From Herminiimonas sp. (GTDB lineage: Bacteria > Pseudomonadota > Gammaproteobacteria > Burkholderiales > Burkholderiaceae), in NCBI GenBank assembly GCA_014377155.1, contig JACMQD010000197.1, positions 1 through 17,457 of the forward strand: a stretch of 17,457 nt of DNA, in the 5' to 3' direction. The notes under the pieces are model-generated. The model searched no databases, was not told the origin of the DNA, and worked only from the letters and a program-made list of their open reading frames with translations. This document shows positions 15,284-17,457 of the stretch, piece by piece. Position 1 is the stretch's first letter, and every line of letters begins with the position of its first letter. A program made the position numbers and the translations under genes.

Positions 15284-15573
15284 TCGGCGGCGCAATTCGA
15301 CGGCTCTTTTGCTGGCATGGGATGGAACCTTCTGGCAGCGACTGGCGGAAGTCGGCCAGTTCCGGTCATTCAGCACCGCCCTCCAATTTGACGATTGATC
15401 GTCATCCTGCGCCTGCGCGGGGTCCGACAGCAATCACAGGCGCATTGCGCCCTAACAGCGTCAAGTTACGAACGTAGCGCAAAGGGCCAACAATGCATTA
15501 CGTTCGGTAACGCACGGACTGCGAAAATAATTGCGCCTATACATACAAGCTGGCAGTCAAAGGAGACGCCGCT
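15284..15573 (+). other. Spacer upstream of the metal-resistance-like cluster
   Basis: About 290 bases with no convincing gene on either strand. It contains copy 3 of the 19-bp motif, a short hairpin TGACGA-TTGA-TCGTCA (15388-15403) and an A/T-richer stretch (about 15520-15545, including CTATACATAC) that may hold the promoter of the Met-rich gene. I found no clear metal-regulator operator. Confidence 0.4.
15353..15371 (+). repeat. 19-bp spacer motif, copy 3
   Basis: CGGCCAGTTCCGGTCATTC, third member of the nGGCCA-N5-GGnCnnTC set, between the membrane protein gene and the Met-rich gene. Confidence 0.45.
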
Positions 15574-16038
15574 ATGAAAACCTCAATATTAGCTGCCACA
15601 ATCGTTGCCAGCACCTAGTTGGCAGCCTGTACCACGTCGGCGCCCATCGCATCAGCACTGGAAGAATCTGCGCCAGCCAAGCCCGCGATGAGCATGGACA
15701 TGGATAAACAAATGCCCCAGATGCAGGAGAACATGAAAGCCATGCAGGGACAAATAGCCAAGATCCACAAGACGCCGGACCCGAAGTAGCGTCAGAAATT
15801 GACGCAGGCGCACATGCAGGCAATGCAGTCGATGCAGGAAAAAATGAAGGCGATGCCCTGCATGGGCGGCCCGATGATGATGGGTGACCAAAAAGGCGGC
15901 GGGATGATGGGCGGCATGAAAGACGGCGACATGATGAAGCACCACGCGATGATGGAAAAACGCATGGAAATGTTGCAGATGATGATGGAGCAGATGATGC
16001 AGCACAATCAGGCAATGGAGACGATACCCACCAAATAA
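15574..16038 (+). pseudogene. Met-rich lipoprotein gene with two in-frame TAG codons
   Basis: From an ATG with a good ribosome site (AAAGGAG), one frame runs 155 codons and is interrupted only by TAG at 15616-15618 (codon 15) and TAG at 15787-15789 (codon 72). The start reads MKTSILAATIVAST-stop-LAAC, a lipoprotein signal whose lipobox LAAC follows the first stop. The rest is extremely rich in Met with His and Asp (QMPQMQENMKAMQ; GGPMMMGDQKGGGMMGG; MMKHHAMMEKRMEM); the last 80 codons alone hold 24 Met. Such proteins bind copper or silver in the periplasm. No frameshift is seen, so the gene is either freshly inactivated or read through. Without readthrough, only a piece after codon 72 could be made by reinitiation, lacking the export signal. 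Confidence 0.7.
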
Positions 16039-16133
16039 CCGCCAGCTAAAGCAGCCAGGCTCGGTAACTACACGAATATATATCGATCCTGGCCAGTTGT
16101 TTTATAGGCCGCAATCAAACAAATCAAGAGGTG

Positions 16134-16265
16134 ATGACTATGATGCAAGGTGATTGGATGGGAAGTTGGGGAAGTGGTTACATGGGCGGGGCGGGCGGAT
16201 TATGGATGATACTGGTCGTGGTTTTAGTCGTTGTTGGGATTGTTGCTGTCATTCGTAATAAATGA
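16134..16265 (+). CDS. 43-residue single-helix membrane protein
   Basis: A small ORF with a clear ribosome site (AAGAGG before ATG) encodes a Met/Gly/Trp-rich N-terminus (MTMMQGDWMGSWGSGYMGG). One strong hydrophobic helix (WMILVVVLVVVGIVAVI) and a basic RNK tail follow. Similar tiny proteins, some with a SHOCT segment that is absent here, occur in copper and silver resistance clusters. Methionines before the helix would lie on the periplasmic side if the basic tail stays inside, so metal contact is plausible. Intact, unlike its damaged neighbours. Confidence 0.6.
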   Translation: MTMMQGDWMGSWGSGYMGGAGGLWMILVVVLVVVGIVAVIRNK

Positions 16266-16309
16266 AACACATCGTCAACCCGCAGCACCAATCCTGAAGG
16301 AGCCTTCCC

Positions 16310-16699
16310 ATGTACGGATTCGCTACGCAGATGAAGGTCCCGTTCGATGTCGCGGTCGCGAAAGTCACTGAGGCCCTTAAAAAGGAAGGGTTTGGCGTGC
16401 TTACCGATATCGACGTCAAAGCCACATTGAAAGCCAAGCTCAACATCGAGCATCGGCCGTATCGCATTCTTGGCGCATGCAATCCCCCGCTCGCCCACCG
16501 CGCGATCGAAGCCGATCCCGACATCGGGTTGCTGCTGCCGTGCAATGTGGTCGTGCGCGAAGAAGCTGATAAAACAATAACGGTTGTATTTATGGATCCG
16601 GAGACGTTATTGAAACTGGTCGACAAGCCGGAAGTGCATGCCCTTGGCAAGGAAGTGAAGGCGCTTCTGCAGCGGGTCTGCACGAGCCTGAAGGCGTGA
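16310..16699 (+). CDS. DUF302 domain protein
   Basis: The 129-residue protein matches the DUF302 pattern: [20 protein letters not shown], then [36 protein letters not shown] and [11 protein letters not shown]. The family adopts a small alpha/beta fold, is common in metal- and sulfur-related gene clusters, and has no settled function. Two conserved cysteines (in GACNPP and LPCNVV) could bind metal. No signal peptide, so it is cytosolic. The start is supported by GAAGGAG upstream. It is complete and of normal length, and its neighbours suggest a role in copper or related metal handling (inference). Confidence 0.85.
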   Translation: MYGFATQMKVPFDVAVAKVTEALKKEGFGVLTDIDVKATLKAKLNIEHRPYRILGACNPPLAHRAIEADPDIGLLLPCNVVVREEADKTITVVFMDPETLLKLVDKPEVHALGKEVKALLQRVCTSLKA

Positions 16700-16749
16700 T
16701 GCTTGATTGCCGTGTCGCTCATAGGCAAAACCATGTAAAGGAACATCAC

Positions 16750-17004
16750 GTGCAAACTGAACTTTTGAAAGTTACGGGCATGACTTGCGGCGGCTGCATC
16801 AGCAATGTAACGCACGCGCTGAAGGCGATCACCGGGGTCGGTGACGTAAAAGTGTCGCCCGCGAACGGCTAAGCCGCAGTTCAATTCGACGAGCGGCTGA
16901 CAACGCCCGCGCAATTGAAATCAGCAGTGACAGGCGCGGCCTATGGCGTGGAGGGGATCAACGCCGATCACAGTCAGAAATCCAAAGGTGCCTGCTGCGG
17001 CTAA
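16750..17004 (+). pseudogene. Heavy-metal-associated (CopZ-like) domain gene with in-frame TAA
   Basis: From a GTG with AAAGGA upstream, an 84-codon frame encodes an HMA metallochaperone domain. LLKVTGMTCGGCISNVTHAL carries the metal-binding CxxC as CGGC. Then GVGDVKVSPANG is followed by TAA (16870-16872), and the frame continues with AAVQFDERLTTPAQLKSAV, GAAYGVEGI and a Cys-containing tail KGACCG. In the family the stop position is normally a residue such as Glu, so a GAA-to-TAA change is the simple explanation. Both halves of the ferredoxin-like fold are otherwise intact. Without readthrough the product lacks its last strands and probably does not fold. Confidence 0.78.
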
Positions 17005-17036
17005 CCTACGCCGATAACACGATGGAGTGAAATTAC

Positions 17037-17123
17037 ATGCATGGCGCTCGAACGCTCGGCTTCAAGATCACCGATTCGATTCTGGTAAGCGCAGACAAGG
17101 TGATCGAGCAAGGCTGCGAATGA
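17037..17123 (+). pseudogene. Possible C-terminal remnant of an ABC substrate-binding protein
   Basis: A short open stretch reads ARTLGFKITDSILVSADKVI, resembling the end of ABC substrate-binding proteins of the type that finish in A-x-x-LGLTIPxSLLxRADEVIE. The frame is closed 6 nt upstream by TGA, so there is no room for the rest of the gene. Either a relic left by deletion or a 28-residue ORF of unknown meaning. Confidence 0.4.
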
Positions 17124-17340
17124 CCGGTATTGGGAAACCTGAGTGTCCGGTTTGCGAAAGCAGCCGCTCATCGAGTGGAAAAGACTAAATCACAATCAGC
17201 GTGAGCGTTAAGCCCAAGCCATCGTGACCGAGACACAGTCATCAATCTCTATGCCCTTTCTGACTGCGGAGAGCCAAGCGCCAATTGGCATTGGCTTGTC
17301 GTATAAATATCCCTGCAACACCTAGCATTGCGACTTGAAT
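17124..17340. other. Gene-free junction before the IS21 fragment
   Basis: About 215 bases without a supported gene. It includes a nested dyad at 17272-17296 (AGCCAA ... TTGGCT around GCCAATTGGC). Sequence just right of it may be the broken edge of the IS21 gene. Confidence 0.3.
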
Positions 17341-17457
17341 CCAGTTGCACATGATCGCGCGGGCATTCGCGGCCGACCAGCAGGCGCCGCTCCAGCGTGG
17401 ATTCATCAGCATCTTGCACCGCCGCCCAATCCAGGCCTGCGGCCGCTGCCAGCCCAA
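17251..17457 (-). pseudogene. IS21-family IstA transposase, partial and truncated
   Basis: A minus-strand frame enters from the right edge and reads GLAAAAGLDWAAVQDADEST then LERRLLVGRE, followed by a weaker HVQLD. This matches the N-terminal third of IstA transposases of the IS21 family (GLAAAAGLDWAxVxxxDExxLERRLL … HVQPD), just after the helix-turn-helix. After about 40 residues the similarity ends, and the frame stops at 17249-17251 with unrelated residues, so the C-terminal catalytic part is missing here. The N-terminus lies outside the window. It marks the right limit of the metal cluster as another mobile-element scar. Confidence 0.65.

Noticed and set aside
15652..16015. His- and Ser-rich minus-strand frames opposite the Met-rich gene
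   Set aside because: Runs of His/Ile/Ser are the complement of ATG-rich codons; the plus strand has the ribosome site, signal sequence and lipobox.
15574..17004. Genetic code change (stop codons read as sense)
   Set aside because: Both TAG and TAA are involved, while other genes in the window end normally with TAA, TAG or TGA; nonsense decay is simpler.

Overview
The window looks like chromosome of a GC-rich betaproteobacterium, most likely Burkholderiales and possibly Oxalobacteraceae. This rests on protein style (DUF2254, QseBC/PmrAB-like pair, YbdK, IS21 IstA type) and base composition; I ran no searches. It has two halves: an ordered, tightly packed core region (1 to about 10.7 kb, nearly all minus strand) and an eroded accessory region (about 11.6 to 17.46 kb, plus strand) full of mobile-element fragments and damaged cargo genes.

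Core region. A MarR-type regulator enters from the left edge and ends in a strong intrinsic terminator. Facing it is a five-gene minus-strand operon, in transcription order: putative winged-helix protein (about 5147-4686), secreted protein of unknown function (4660-3533), CPA2-type antiporter membrane domain (3543-2320), YbdK-type carboxylate-amine ligase (2327-1137) and a CPA1 Na+/H+ antiporter missing its C-terminal half (1074-343). The middle genes overlap by 11 and 8 nt. Upstream lies a CTTAGG-N5-CTTAAA direct repeat resembling a PmrA/QseB-class response-regulator box. Next comes a second minus-strand operon: DUF2254 membrane protein, small two-helix membrane protein with a coiled coil, OmpR-family response regulator and sensor kinase. 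These are joined by TGA|ATG, ATGA and GTGA junctions. The operon has a recognisable sigma70 promoter and a possible 42-codon leader ORF that overlaps the DUF2254 start. A threonine-aldolase-like PLP enzyme, a GST 3' remnant and a divergent DUF2784 membrane protein complete this half.

Accessory region. An IS5-type transposase relic is fused to the C-terminal end of a tyrosine recombinase (11.6-12.06 kb). After it come two exported hydrolases (beta-lactamase-fold serine hydrolase; alpha/beta hydrolase) and a multi-pass membrane protein. A degenerate 19-bp motif (nGGCCA-N5-GGnCnnTC) occurs in three of the spacers between these modules. A metal-resistance-like cluster follows: Met-rich lipoprotein with two in-frame TAG codons, 43-residue membrane protein, DUF302 protein, and an HMA metal-binding protein with an in-frame TAA. 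The window ends in a possible ABC substrate-binding-protein tail and a truncated IS21 IstA gene.

How the parts may work together. The two-component system may control the neighbouring antiporter/ligase operon through the repeat upstream of it, suggesting an envelope or ion-homeostasis response. That is inference from layout and one site. The right-hand cluster looks like imported metal-handling and hydrolase cargo now decaying by point nonsense mutations and deletions.
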